A DNA stretch of 64,000 nucleotides from Winogradskyella helgolandensis (GTDB lineage: Bacteria > Bacteroidota > Bacteroidia > Flavobacteriales > Flavobacteriaceae), in contig NZ_JABFHO010000001.1 of the NCBI RefSeq assembly GCF_013404085.1, positions 4,229,501-4,293,500 of the forward strand, given 5' to 3'. A program made the position numbers and the translations under genes. The notes beneath the pieces are model-generated. The model was given only the letters and a program-made list of their open reading frames with translations, did not search any database and had not been told where the DNA came from. This document shows, one piece after another, positions 1 to 8,204 of the stretch. Positions within the stretch are counted from its first letter, which is position 1. Every line of letters starts with the position of its first letter.

Positions 1-486
1 GTAAAACGAAACGATAAACTAACCCTAGAAGACGTCGAAGCTTTTAATAAAATCGTCTTATCTCCAGGCCCAGGGATTCCGGATGAAGCAGGTTTATTAA
101 AACAGATTATAGCAACTTATGCACCAACCAAAAGTATCTTAGGAGTTTGTTTAGGGCAACAAGCTATCGGTGAAGTTTTTGGTGGTTCATTAGAAAATTT
201 AGATAATGTGTATCATGGTGTGGCAACAAACATTACACTTTCAGTTGATGATGAATCTCTTTTTACAGGTTTAGGCAAAACATTTGAAGTGGGCAGATAT
301 CATTCTTGGGTGGTTAATACCAATTTACCAGATTGTTTAGAAGCCACGTCTTTTGATGAAAACGGACAAATAATGTCTTTAAGACACAAGATATACGATG
401 TAAAAGGTGTTCAATATCATCCTGAATCTGTGTTGACACCAAATGGAAAACAGATTTTAGAAAATTGGGTAAACAGTGAGAAGTGA
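1..486 (+). CDS. trpG: Anthranilate synthase component II (glutamine amidotransferase), 5' end missing
   Basis: This supplies ammonia from glutamine to TrpE in the first step of tryptophan synthesis. The reading frame is open from base 1, so the N-terminus lies outside the window; the first internal ATG at 208 is not the start. The class I glutamine amidotransferase nucleophile is visible in GVCLGQQ (Cys codon 148-150), and the His-Glu pair in QYHPES (418-426). The upstream SPGPG motif is also present. The stop codon at 484-486 lies in the second copy of a heptamer repeat, so the last residues (NSEK) are partly repeat-encoded. It heads the visible part of a trp gene cluster. A pabA role is possible in principle, but the context favours trpG. 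Confidence 0.93.
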   Translation, partial: VKRNDKLTLEDVEAFNKIVLSPGPGIPDEAGLLKQIIATYAPTKSILGVCLGQQAIGEVFGGSLENLDNVYHGVATNITLSVDDESLFTGLGKTFEVGRYHSWVVNTNLPDCLEATSFDENGQIMSLRHKIYDVKGVQYHPESVLTPNGKQILENWVNSEK

Positions 487-622
487 GAAGTGAGAAGTGA
501 GAAGTGAGAAGTGAGAAGTGAGAAGTGAGAAGTGAGAAGTGAGAAGTGAGAAGTGAGAAGTGAGAAGTGAGAAGTGAGAAGTGAGAAGTGAGAAGTGAGA
601 AGTGAGAAGTGAGAAGTGAGAA
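476..622. repeat. Heptamer tandem repeat, 21 perfect copies of GTGAGAA
   Basis: Twenty-one uninterrupted copies of a 7-bp unit cover 147 bp. The repeat begins inside the trpG C-terminal codons and supplies its stop codon. Because the stop lies in copy two, gain or loss of later copies does not change the TrpG protein. The array lengthens the trpG-trpD gap. Perfect identity suggests recent slippage and probable copy-number variation between strains. A minus-strand open frame across it is only a translation of the repeat. Confidence 0.97.
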
Positions 623-658
623 AAAATTAAAATATAATTTGGGAAGAATACAATATTT

Positions 659-935
659 AGTAAAAATTAATGTCCCAAACTTCGACATCGTCGGAAACAT
701 CAAAAATCAGAAATAATGAACGAAAGAACGAAGATGCGAGGCGTAGCCTAAAGCACGAAGTTCTGAAAGTGAATGATGCTTTAGCAAATGTTTTGCATTC
801 ACGAATTCCTTATTGAAAAAATATAAATCAATGAGTAATTCCTATTTTTGATTGTGATTTTTTGGTTCGTTTATTCGATGATGTTATTTTATGGAGCTCA
901 TGATGTGCTTCGCAATTGCATCAAGGCAAATGAAC
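659..935 (+). repeat. Intergenic repeat element, copy 1 (long form)
   Basis: This stretch between trpG and trpD shares most of its sequence with 3593-3773. Both begin with AGTAAAAATTAATGTCCC, carry a conserved core around GAACGAAGATGCGAGGC, and end with CATCAAGGCAAATGAAC. Copy 1 is about 95 bp longer through extra sequence near 795-905. The core holds a small GAGGC/GCCT hairpin. No reading frame is convincing. It looks like a dispersed non-coding repeat, not a gene. Confidence 0.75.
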
Positions 936-976
936 AGTGAAAGAATATAATTTAGAAGAAAGTAATTAAAAACAGA

Positions 977-994
977 TTCCCACTGTAGTGGGAA
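977..994. repeat. Perfect 8-bp palindrome in the trpD leader
   Basis: TTCCCACT and AGTGGGAA flank a 2-base loop and end 6 bases before the trpD start codon, in the position of a ribosome-binding site. The motif resembles the ATTCC...GGAAT palindromes at 2881-2900 and 2926-2945. In mRNA it could fold and affect TrpD translation, which is inference. Confidence 0.7.
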
Positions 995-1000
995 ATAAAC

Positions 1001-1993
1001 ATGAAACAATTATTAAACAGACTCATTAACCAAGAAAGCATCTCAAGCGATGAAGCTAAAAACGTCTTGGTTAACATATCCGAAGGAAAATATAACCAAA
1101 GTCAAATAGCTTCGTTCTTAACCGTTTACATGATGCGAAGTATCACCACGGAAGAACTTAGAGGTTTTAGAGACGCACTTTTAGAATTATGTATTCAAGT
1201 TGATTTAGACAATTACGACACTATTGATTTGTGTGGAACAGGAGGTGACGGCAAAGACACGTTTAACATTTCAACATTATCATCTTTCGTGACAGCAGGT
1301 GCCGGAATTCATGTTACAAAACACGGTAATTATGGAGTCTCTTCGGCCTGTGGCTCATCTAACGTCATGGAAAGCTTAGGTATCAAATTTACAAATGATA
1401 CGGAATTTCTAAAACGTAGTATAGATGAAGCCGGAATTTGTGTATTACACGCACCACTATTCCATCCTGCTATGAAAAACGTAGCACCAATCCGAAAAGA
1501 ATTAGGTGTAAAAACCTTTTTCAATATGTTAGGTCCAATGGTCAATCCTGCCTTTCCTAAAAACCAAATGGTCGGTGTTTTTAATCTTGAATTATTAAGA
1601 TTATACAGTTATTTATATCAAGAATCCGATAAAAATTATGCGATTGTTCATGCTTTAGATGGCTATGATGAAATCTCACTAACAGGAAAAACAAAAGTGA
1701 TTTCTAATACCTCTGAAACGTTATTCGAACCTAACGATTTAGGAGTTAACCAAATTGAACAATCAGAAATTTTTGGTGGTAATACAGTAGACCAAGCTGC
1801 AAAGTTATTCGTTAATATCATAGAAGGCAATGGTACTGAAGCACAAAATAATGTGGTTTTTGCCAATGCAGGATTAGCTATTGCAACTGCAAAACAAATT
1901 CCACACATCCAAGGTTTTGAATTGGCCAAAGAATCGCTAATGAGCGGAAAAGCAAAGCAAAGTCTAGATAAACTTATTGAACTAAGCAAATGA
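1001..1993 (+). CDS. trpD: Anthranilate phosphoribosyltransferase
   Basis: This transfers phosphoribose from PRPP to anthranilate, the second step of tryptophan synthesis. The 330-residue length is normal. The PRPP-binding motif GTGGDG lies at residues 79-84, followed by DTFNIST, and the anthranilate-binding KHGNYGVSS at 107-115. The start follows a palindrome with no clear Shine-Dalgarno sequence, as is usual in this phylum. Its stop overlaps the trpC start by 4 bases (ATGA), so the two are translationally coupled. It is separated from trpG by about 510 bp of repeats. Confidence 0.97.
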   Translation: MKQLLNRLINQESISSDEAKNVLVNISEGKYNQSQIASFLTVYMMRSITTEELRGFRDALLELCIQVDLDNYDTIDLCGTGGDGKDTFNISTLSSFVTAGAGIHVTKHGNYGVSSACGSSNVMESLGIKFTNDTEFLKRSIDEAGICVLHAPLFHPAMKNVAPIRKELGVKTFFNMLGPMVNPAFPKNQMVGVFNLELLRLYSYLYQESDKNYAIVHALDGYDEISLTGKTKVISNTSETLFEPNDLGVNQIEQSEIFGGNTVDQAAKLFVNIIEGNGTEAQNNVVFANAGLAIATAKQIPHIQGFELAKESLMSGKAKQSLDKLIELSK

Positions 1994-2778
1994 ACATTTT
2001 AGACAAAATAGTAATAGACAAACGTAAAGAAGTTAATCTTAAAAAAGAATTAATTCCGATTCAAGCTTATGAACAACTCCCTTATTTCGGAATGAAAACA
2101 AGGTCATTGTCAGCAAAACTACGAGCAAGTAATACAGGCATTATTGCAGAATTTAAACGCAAATCGCCTTCCAAATCCATTATAAATGACACGGCTTTAG
2201 TTGAGGATGTCGCCATCGGTTATGAAAATGCAGGAGTATGCGGTATGTCTATTTTAACAGACGAGATTTATTTTGGTGGCTCCATGGACGATTTAATGAT
2301 GGCTAGAGAACATTGCGAATTGCCTCTGCTTCGAAAAGAATTTATTATTGATGAATATCAAATTATAGAAGCCAAAGCCATTGGCGCCGATGCTATTTTA
2401 CTCATTGCAGCCATATTAACTAAAGCAGAGATTAAACAGTTCTCCGAATTAGCCAAAAGTCTCAATCTCGATGTGTTATTAGAAGTCCATAACGAAGACG
2501 AATTGCACAAGTCCATTATGCCTTCTTTAGATATGTTAGGTGTGAATAACAGAAATTTAAAAACCTTTGAGGTTAGCTTAGAAATTTCTAAACAATTAAG
2601 TACATTGATACCAAACGATTTTGTAAAAATATCAGAATCAGGTATTAGTTCTGTTGAAGCTATCAAAGAATTACAGCCTTATGGCTACAAAGGTTTTTTA
2701 ATAGGTGAAAACTTTATGAAAACAGATAATCCTGGAGCAAGTGCGACTCAATTTATAAAAGACCTCGCAGGTTTATAA
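1990..2778 (+). CDS. trpC: Indole-3-glycerol-phosphate synthase
   Basis: This closes the indole ring from carboxyphenylamino-deoxyribulose phosphate. It is a 262-residue TIM barrel with the typical EFKRKSPSK (54-62), LRKEFI (114-119), EVHNEDEL (165-172), GVNNRNL (184-190) and SESGI (215-219). It is monofunctional, with TrpF encoded separately downstream. It overlaps trpD by 4 bases. The last codons and stop lie inside an imperfect palindrome at 2761-2791, so the C-terminus (KDLAGL) is partly written by a repeat. Confidence 0.97.
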   Translation: MNILDKIVIDKRKEVNLKKELIPIQAYEQLPYFGMKTRSLSAKLRASNTGIIAEFKRKSPSKSIINDTALVEDVAIGYENAGVCGMSILTDEIYFGGSMDDLMMAREHCELPLLRKEFIIDEYQIIEAKAIGADAILLIAAILTKAEIKQFSELAKSLNLDVLLEVHNEDELHKSIMPSLDMLGVNNRNLKTFEVSLEISKQLSTLIPNDFVKISESGISSVEAIKELQPYGYKGFLIGENFMKTDNPGASATQFIKDLAGL

Positions 2779-2791
2779 AACCTAGCAGGTC
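2761..2791. repeat. Imperfect palindrome across the trpC stop codon
   Basis: GACCTCGCAGGTTT and AAACCTAGCAGGTC form inverted arms with a short mismatch. The trpC stop (2776-2778) is at the centre. Palindromes of this GACCT...AGGTC kind are common between genes in Flavobacteriaceae (from memory). It could fold in mRNA. There is no U-run, so it is not an obvious terminator. Confidence 0.6.
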
Positions 2792-2821
2792 TAAAATTGA
2801 AAAAAGAAACAAATTAATTTT

Positions 2822-2945
2822 AACGTCACTTCGAGTGCTATTTGAAGTACGAAAAAATTATATCGAGATGAAACTAATAGATTCCTGCCTTCGCAGGAAT
2901 GACAAAAATTAAAAAGCGTGATGAGATTCCCGCTTTCGCTAGAAT
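2822..2945 (+). repeat. Cluster of small palindromic repeats before trpF
   Basis: The gap before trpF holds a perfect hairpin, ATTCCTGC-CTTC-GCAGGAAT, at 2881-2900. A decayed relative, ATTCCCGC-TTTC-GCTAGAAT, lies at 2926-2945, ending 2 bases before the trpF start. The preceding sequence from 2822 (CGTCACTTCGAGTGCTATT) is also of a type often dispersed in flavobacterial genomes (from memory). None of it looks coding. Confidence 0.6.
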
Positions 2946-2947
2946 AT

Positions 2948-3568
2948 ATGAAACTAAAAGTCTGTGGCATGAAATATAAAGACAATATCCAAGCTGTTGC
3001 TAACCTGCAACCAGACTATTTGGGCTTTATATTTTATGATAAATCAGCTAGACATTTTGATACTACGATTCCTGAATTGCCAAAAACCATTAAAAAGGTT
3101 GGTGTTTTTGTGGATAAGGAATTAGAAACTGTACAAGAGATTATTAAGAAATTTAACTTGCAAGCCGTTCAACTTCATGGACACGAATCACCTGAATATT
3201 GCGCTGCGATAAATGAAGTTGAAGTCATAAAGGTCTTTAGTATTAAAGATGAATTCAACTTTGAGGTGCTTCAACCTTTTGAAGATGTCTGTGATTATTT
3301 CTTATTTGATACTAAAGGGAAATTACCAGGCGGAAATGGTTACACGTTCAATTGGAATATATTAGAACAGTATACGTCAACCAAACCGTATTTTTTAAGT
3401 GGTGGTATTGGTGTAGATGAAATCGAAAAAATAAAACATTTTAAAGAAAGTCCGGCATCAAAGTATTGTTACGCTATTGACGTGAATAGTAAATTTGAAA
3501 TTGAACCTGGATTGAAGAATATCGACGAATTGCAAACGTTTAGAAAAGAAATAGTAAGCAAAAATTAA
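2948..3568 (+). CDS. trpF: Phosphoribosylanthranilate isomerase
   Basis: This isomerises phosphoribosylanthranilate between the TrpD and TrpC steps. I chose the ATG at 2948 (206 residues). The in-frame ATG at 2918 adds ten residues that are only a translation of a palindromic repeat, while MKLKVCGMK matches the family N-terminus. The catalytic cysteine is Cys6 in KVCGMK and the catalytic aspartate is Asp121 in FDTKG. VQLHG (74-78) and LSGGIG (150-155) are typical. A decayed hairpin sits directly in front of the start. Confidence 0.95.
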   Translation: MKLKVCGMKYKDNIQAVANLQPDYLGFIFYDKSARHFDTTIPELPKTIKKVGVFVDKELETVQEIIKKFNLQAVQLHGHESPEYCAAINEVEVIKVFSIKDEFNFEVLQPFEDVCDYFLFDTKGKLPGGNGYTFNWNILEQYTSTKPYFLSGGIGVDEIEKIKHFKESPASKYCYAIDVNSKFEIEPGLKNIDELQTFRKEIVSKN

Positions 3569-3592
3569 AAACTTGGGATTAAAATAAAAATC

Positions 3593-3773
3593 AGTAAAAA
3601 TTAATGTCCCTAATTTCGACATAGTCGGAAACATCAAAATTCAGAAATAATGAGCGAAAGAACGAAGATGCGAGGCGCAGCCTCAAGCACGAAGTTCTGA
3701 AAGCGAATGTCGCTTCAGCGATTTCCTAATTTTGATTGTGATTTTTGGTTCGTTTGCATCAAGGCAAATGAAC
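3593..3773 (+). repeat. Intergenic repeat element, copy 2 (short form)
   Basis: This is the second copy of the element at 659-935, here between trpF and trpB. Start, core and end match copy 1, but the middle is about 95 bp shorter. The core hairpin is intact here (GAGGC-GCA-GCCTC). Two copies within 3 kb of one operon are notable. No coding frame is visible. Confidence 0.75.
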
Positions 3774-3841
3774 AAAATAAAAAAGAAAACAAATTGCCAC
3801 ACTGAATAACAATTCAATTTCGCAATAAAGAAACAAATAAA

Positions 3842-5023
3842 ATGAGTTACAACATCAACGAAAAAGGCTATTACGGAGAATTCGGTGGAGCATACATTCC
3901 AGAAATGCTTTATCCTAATGTAGAAGAATTACGCCAAAACTATTTAAAAATAATGGCTGAACCTTCGTTTCAAGAAGAGTTCAATCAGCTTTTAAAAGAT
4001 TATGTTGGTCGTCCTTCTCCACTCTATTTTGCGAAACGTCTTTCTGAAAAATACAACACCAAGGTGTATTTAAAACGTGAGGATTTAAATCATACTGGAG
4101 CCCACAAAATCAACAATACCATTGGTCAAATCCTTATGGCACAACGTTTGGGTAAAAAGAGAATTATTGCCGAAACTGGAGCCGGCCAACACGGTGTGGC
4201 AACAGCAACTGTTTGTGCCTTAACAGGAATTGAATGTGTGGTATATATGGGTGAAATTGATATTGCACGTCAAGCTCCAAATGTCGCTAGAATGAAAATG
4301 TTAGGTGCCAAAGTGGTTCCTGCATTATCCGGAAGTCGTACGTTAAAAGATGCAACTAATGAAGCTATACGCGACTGGATTAATAACCCTGTGGACACAC
4401 ATTATATTATTGGTTCTGCTATTGGACCTCATCCATATCCTGACATGGTGACCCAATTTCAATCCATTATTTCCGAAGAAATAAAATGGCAATTACAAGA
4501 AAAGGAAGGCAGAGAAAATCCCGATTACGTCGTCGCTTGTATTGGTGGAGGAAGTAATGCTGCAGGAACGTATCATCACTTTCTAGATAATGAAGAGGTT
4601 GGTATTATTGCTGTAGAAGCTGCTGGAAAAGGTATTCATTCTGGTGAAAGTGCTGCGACGTCTGTATTAGGTAAAGAAGGAATTATTCACGGTTGTAAAA
4701 CACTATTAATGCAAACCAAAGACGGACAAATTACAGAACCTTATTCTATTTCTGCAGGACTCGATTATCCTGGTGTGGGTCCTTTACATTCGCATTTGTA
4801 TAAAACTGGTCGTGGTGAATTTTATTCAGCAACCGACGATGAAGCCATGACTTCTGGTTTAGAATTAACAAAGTTGGAAGGTATTATTCCTGCTATTGAA
4901 AGCTCTCATGCTTTGGCTATTTTTAAACATAAAACCTTTAAACCAAATGATGTTGTTGTAATTAGTTTATCTGGTCGTGGTGATAAAGATTTACAGAATT
5001 ATATCGATTATTTTAAGCTTTAG
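3842..5023 (+). CDS. trpB: Tryptophan synthase beta chain
   Basis: This joins indole with serine to give tryptophan, using pyridoxal phosphate. The 393-residue protein is full length. The PLP lysine is Lys89 in [16 protein letters not shown] (111-118) and the phosphate-binding GGGSNA (235-240) are intact. The gap from trpF contains repeat copy 2. The usual partner trpA does not follow: the next 230 bases are non-coding and then ftsE begins. TrpA must be encoded elsewhere or be missing. Confidence 0.97.
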   Translation: MSYNINEKGYYGEFGGAYIPEMLYPNVEELRQNYLKIMAEPSFQEEFNQLLKDYVGRPSPLYFAKRLSEKYNTKVYLKREDLNHTGAHKINNTIGQILMAQRLGKKRIIAETGAGQHGVATATVCALTGIECVVYMGEIDIARQAPNVARMKMLGAKVVPALSGSRTLKDATNEAIRDWINNPVDTHYIIGSAIGPHPYPDMVTQFQSIISEEIKWQLQEKEGRENPDYVVACIGGGSNAAGTYHHFLDNEEVGIIAVEAAGKGIHSGESAATSVLGKEGIIHGCKTLLMQTKDGQITEPYSISAGLDYPGVGPLHSHLYKTGRGEFYSATDDEAMTSGLELTKLEGIIPAIESSHALAIFKHKTFKPNDVVVISLSGRGDKDLQNYIDYFKL

Positions 5024-5196
5024 AAATTGAAATTGAACTCTAAAATGAAGTTGAGTGTTTATTTTTGATTCTATTTTATAGCGTTTATTAAAAACACTCC
5101 TAAGAGCTGTGCTCGGTACATTTTAATCAAAAAATATCTTGATTCTTATTAGCCTTAAGCGGACAATTTTACTATTGAAGAATTTGGCTTTTTCAA

Positions 5197-5228
5197 TTTG
5201 TCATTTGAAATTTTAAGCAATACATTTA
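5197..5228 (+). promoter_or_regulatory. Candidate promoter of ftsE
   Basis: TTTG at 5197-5200 and TACATTTA at 5221-5228 are 20 bases apart. This matches the Bacteroidota pattern of TTG near -33 and TAnnTTTG near -7, with one mismatch in the -7 element. It lies about 30 bases before the ftsE start. Confidence 0.4.
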
Positions 5229-5256
5229 CAGTTACCAAATTATTTATAACAACAAT

Positions 5257-5940
5257 ATGTCTGAAACGGTTTTAGAACTTAAAGATGCTACAATTTACCA
5301 AGGAGATAGCATGGTGCTTTCTAAGGTGAATTTTGAAATGCAAAAAGGAGATTTCGTCTATCTTATTGGTAAAACAGGAAGTGGAAAAAGTAGTTTAATG
5401 AAAATACTTTATGGTGATTTACAATTAACAGAAGGAGAAGGTTCTATTGTAGATTTTAATTTAAAAACCATGAAAGAGAAAGACATCCCATTTTTAAGAC
5501 GAAAATTGGGTATTGTTTTTCAAGATTTTAAACTATTACCAGATCGTACGATTATTGGGAATTTAGAATTTGTATTAAAAGCTACGGGTTGGAAAGAAAA
5601 AGACCGAATTAAAGACCGAATTGATGTTGTTTTAGATAAAGTTGCCATGAAAACCAAAGGCTTCAAATATCCACATGAACTTTCTGGTGGAGAACAACAA
5701 CGAATTGCTATTGCACGTGCCTTATTAAATGATCCTGAATTGATATTAGCCGATGAGCCAACCGGAAATTTAGACCCTCAAACTAGTATTGAAGTCATGG
5801 AAGTGCTTCAAGACATCAATAAAAACGGAAACACCATCTTAATGGCCACTCACGATTACGCTTTGCTTTTAAAATATCCAAGCAAAACACTGAAGTGCGA
5901 CGAAAACAAAGTTTTTGAAGTTGTACAGCGTAAGAACTAA
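5257..5940 (+). CDS. ftsE: Cell-division ABC transporter ATP-binding protein FtsE
   Basis: This is the cytoplasmic ATPase that works with the membrane protein FtsX to control cell-wall hydrolases at division. The 227-residue protein has Walker [10 protein letters not shown] (38-46), a Q-loop near 89, signature LSGGEQQR (142-149), Walker B ILADEP (163-168) and the switch His199. Size and sequence style fit FtsE better than LolD, but ftsX is not adjacent, so the assignment rests on the protein alone. Confidence 0.82.
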   Translation: MSETVLELKDATIYQGDSMVLSKVNFEMQKGDFVYLIGKTGSGKSSLMKILYGDLQLTEGEGSIVDFNLKTMKEKDIPFLRRKLGIVFQDFKLLPDRTIIGNLEFVLKATGWKEKDRIKDRIDVVLDKVAMKTKGFKYPHELSGGEQQRIAIARALLNDPELILADEPTGNLDPQTSIEVMEVLQDINKNGNTILMATHDYALLLKYPSKTLKCDENKVFEVVQRKN

Positions 5941-5991
5941 AGCATTCTAATGTAAAGCTTGAAATTGCCTTAAGTAACCCTTTTTAAATTT

Positions 5992-6888
5992 ATGATTTCT
6001 GTATTAATACCGGTTTATAATTATAATATTTCAGAACTCGCTTCTGCAGTACATAAACAGTTAATTCTATCGGAAATCCCTTTTGAAATATTATGTTACG
6101 ACGACTGTTCTAACAATCTTAAATTTCAGGAGTACAACAACAGAATAAATACACTTTCACATTGTGAGTATCATATTCTGCCAAAGAATATTGGACGAAG
6201 CGCCATAAGAAATAAGCTAGCTCAAAATGCAAAATACGATTGGTGTCTTTTTCTAGATGCAGATGTCATACCGAAAAGCAGCGACTTTATCAGTTCGTAT
6301 ATTGAAAGTATTTCTGAAAAATCTCAAATTATTTATGGCGGTATTTTATATCAAGAAAAGCGTGTAGATACTTCGCGAATACTACGATGGATATATGGCA
6401 ATAAACGAGAAGCTCTATCTACCCAACAACGAAACAAAAACTCATATTTAAGTTTTTTAACGCTAAATTTTTTAATACATAAAAGTGTTTTTGATACTGT
6501 TAGGTTTAATGAAGCTATCCCTAACTTACGGCATGAAGACACCTTGTTTTCTTATAATTTAAAACAGGCTAATATAAGAATAGAACATATAGAAAATCCT
6601 GTTTATCACCTTGGCTTAGACGACAGCGAAACCTTTTTAAAAAAATCCCTAGACTCTGTTGAAGCCATAGATTTATTTATAACACAAGATTTATTACCAG
6701 CAAATTACACCAAAATCACTAGGGTATATAATTCTATAAAAAACTATGGAATTTCTAAATTTCTTTCCGTGATTTATACAAAATACGAAAACACTTTTAG
6801 AAAAAACCTATTAGGAAAAAACCCATCGCTCAAGATTTTTGATTTGTACCGACTGACGTATTATTGCTTTATAAATTCGAAAAAATAA
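5992..6888 (+). CDS. Family 2 glycosyltransferase
   Basis: This predicted cytoplasmic transferase should add a sugar from a nucleotide donor to a lipid-linked glycan. The 298-residue protein opens with the GT-A signature VLIPVYNY. It carries a metal-binding DxD-type motif in FLDADVIP (residues 88-94) and LRHEDTLF further on, typical of GT2 enzymes. The stop codon overlaps the start of the next glycosyltransferase in TAATG, so the two are coupled. It opens the surface-polysaccharide cluster. The donor and acceptor cannot be read from sequence. Confidence 0.88.
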   Translation: MISVLIPVYNYNISELASAVHKQLILSEIPFEILCYDDCSNNLKFQEYNNRINTLSHCEYHILPKNIGRSAIRNKLAQNAKYDWCLFLDADVIPKSSDFISSYIESISEKSQIIYGGILYQEKRVDTSRILRWIYGNKREALSTQQRNKNSYLSFLTLNFLIHKSVFDTVRFNEAIPNLRHEDTLFSYNLKQANIRIEHIENPVYHLGLDDSETFLKKSLDSVEAIDLFITQDLLPANYTKITRVYNSIKNYGISKFLSVIYTKYENTFRKNLLGKNPSLKIFDLYRLTYYCFINSKK

Positions 6889-7808
6889 TGACTTTTTTTT
6901 CAATTATCATATCAGTTTACAACAAAGAAAAGTGCATAAAAAACACTATTGAAAGTGTTTTGAATCAAACCTTTAAGGATTTTGAAATTATTGTAATCAA
7001 TGATGGTTCAACTGACGGAAGTGAAATAATAATTTCGGCAATTGAAGATAGTCGTATTAAACTTATAACGACTAAAAATCAAGGTGCTTCAAATGCAAGA
7101 AATACTGGAATAAAGGAAGCTTCATCAAATTACATTGCCCTTTTAGATGGAGATGATAGTTGGCACGTTGAATATTTACAACATATGTATGACGCTATCT
7201 GCAAATTTCCAAACCTCAAAATTTTTACAACTGGCGTTAGCCAAAATTACAAAACAAAAACAGTTCCGGTTCCTTATAGTTTTTCTCAGGCAGAGCTTTA
7301 TGGTATTCACAATTATTTTAAGGCTAGTAAAAAAAACACACTAATAACAAGCTCTAGCGTTGTTTTTAACGCTTCTATTATTGAGAAAACCGGATTATTT
7401 GACACCTCCATTATTTCTGGCCAAGATACAGATCTCTGGATTCGATTTGGAATGCATTTTGAAGTATTGTTTATCAATAAACAATTAGTGTATTATAACT
7501 TTAATGAATCGAGCTTATCTAACACAACATACGAACTCAGTAAAAAACCAAAGTTTGATAACTACTTAACTGAAGAAAGGACAAATACTGATTTAAAACT
7601 ATTTTTAGACAGAAACCGTTACTCTTTAGCGCTACTGAGCAAACTGCAAGATGATCAAAAACATTTTTCTTTTTATACCTCTCATTTAGATTCTAAAAAT
7701 TTAAGTTTTAGAAAAAGCTTCTTATTAAACAGTCCGAAATGGTTTTTAAAACTATTGATTAAAATAAAATCATTACAAGGGGAAAAAATATACTACCCTA
7801 AAAGTTGA
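6888..7808 (+). CDS. Family 2 glycosyltransferase
   Basis: This is a second GT2 enzyme, 306 residues from the ATG at 6888, which overlaps the previous stop by one base. An upstream in-frame ATG at 6864 would add eight residues inside the previous gene and is less likely. The N-terminus is classic: SIIISVYNKEKCI, VINDGSTDGS (36-45) and the metal motif LLDGDD (85-90). It ends convergently with the FdtA-like gene, overlapping it by 16 bases. Confidence 0.88.
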   Translation: MTFFSIIISVYNKEKCIKNTIESVLNQTFKDFEIIVINDGSTDGSEIIISAIEDSRIKLITTKNQGASNARNTGIKEASSNYIALLDGDDSWHVEYLQHMYDAICKFPNLKIFTTGVSQNYKTKTVPVPYSFSQAELYGIHNYFKASKKNTLITSSSVVFNASIIEKTGLFDTSIISGQDTDLWIRFGMHFEVLFINKQLVYYNFNESSLSNTTYELSKKPKFDNYLTEERTNTDLKLFLDRNRYSLALLSKLQDDQKHFSFYTSHLDSKNLSFRKSFLLNSPKWFLKLLIKIKSLQGEKIYYPKS

Positions 7809-8200
7809 GCTTTAAATTCACTATAATCTCGTATATATTCTGCTTCATCATATTCTGTAGATGCCAATACCAAACAAACCGCTCCTGAAGAAAAATTTTC
7901 TATTTCTCTCCAAATACCTATTGGTATGAACAAGCCTTGATTGGGCTTATTAAGCATGATTCGCTTCTTCATTTTACCATCATCTATAATAACTTCAAAA
8001 CTTCCACTTAAGGCTATAATAACAGATTGTTGCTCTTTGTGAGCATGACCTCCTCTACTGCTTTCGGTTGGCACATCGTATAAATAATACACACGTTCTA
8101 TCCCAAAAGGTATCACGTTTTTTTCAACTACAGCTAAAAAACCACGTTCATCATGTACTTTAGGAATATCGATTATTTTTACGTCGTTTATTGAATTCAT
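7793..8200 (-). CDS. fdtA: dTDP-sugar 3,4-ketoisomerase, FdtA/QdtA-like
   Basis: This small cupin enzyme moves the keto group of dTDP-4-keto-6-deoxyglucose from C4 to C3 so that an amino group can be added. The 135-residue protein has the family signature RGGHAHK (49-55). A DegT-family aminotransferase that would use its product is in the same cluster at 13164. FdtA (galacto) and QdtA (gluco) cannot be separated by eye. The gene is 4 bp from the glycosyltransferase on the same strand. The symbol is by family resemblance. Confidence 0.8.
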   Translation of the reverse strand: MNSINDVKIIDIPKVHDERGFLAVVEKNVIPFGIERVYYLYDVPTESSRGGHAHKEQQSVIIALSGSFEVIIDDGKMKKRIMLNKPNQGLFIPIGIWREIENFSSGAVCLVLASTEYDEAEYIRDYSEFKAQLLG

Positions 8201-8204
8201 ATAA

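Noticed and set aside
476..622. CRISPR-like repeat at the trpG end
   Set aside because: The 7-bp units are directly adjacent with no spacers, so it is a simple tandem repeat.
314..703. 129-residue minus-strand frame made of repeated HFSLLTS
   Set aside because: It is the translation of the heptamer repeat and lies antisense to trpG.
2918..2947. Upstream ATG of trpF
   Set aside because: The ten extra residues are translation of a palindromic repeat, and the family N-terminus begins at 2948.
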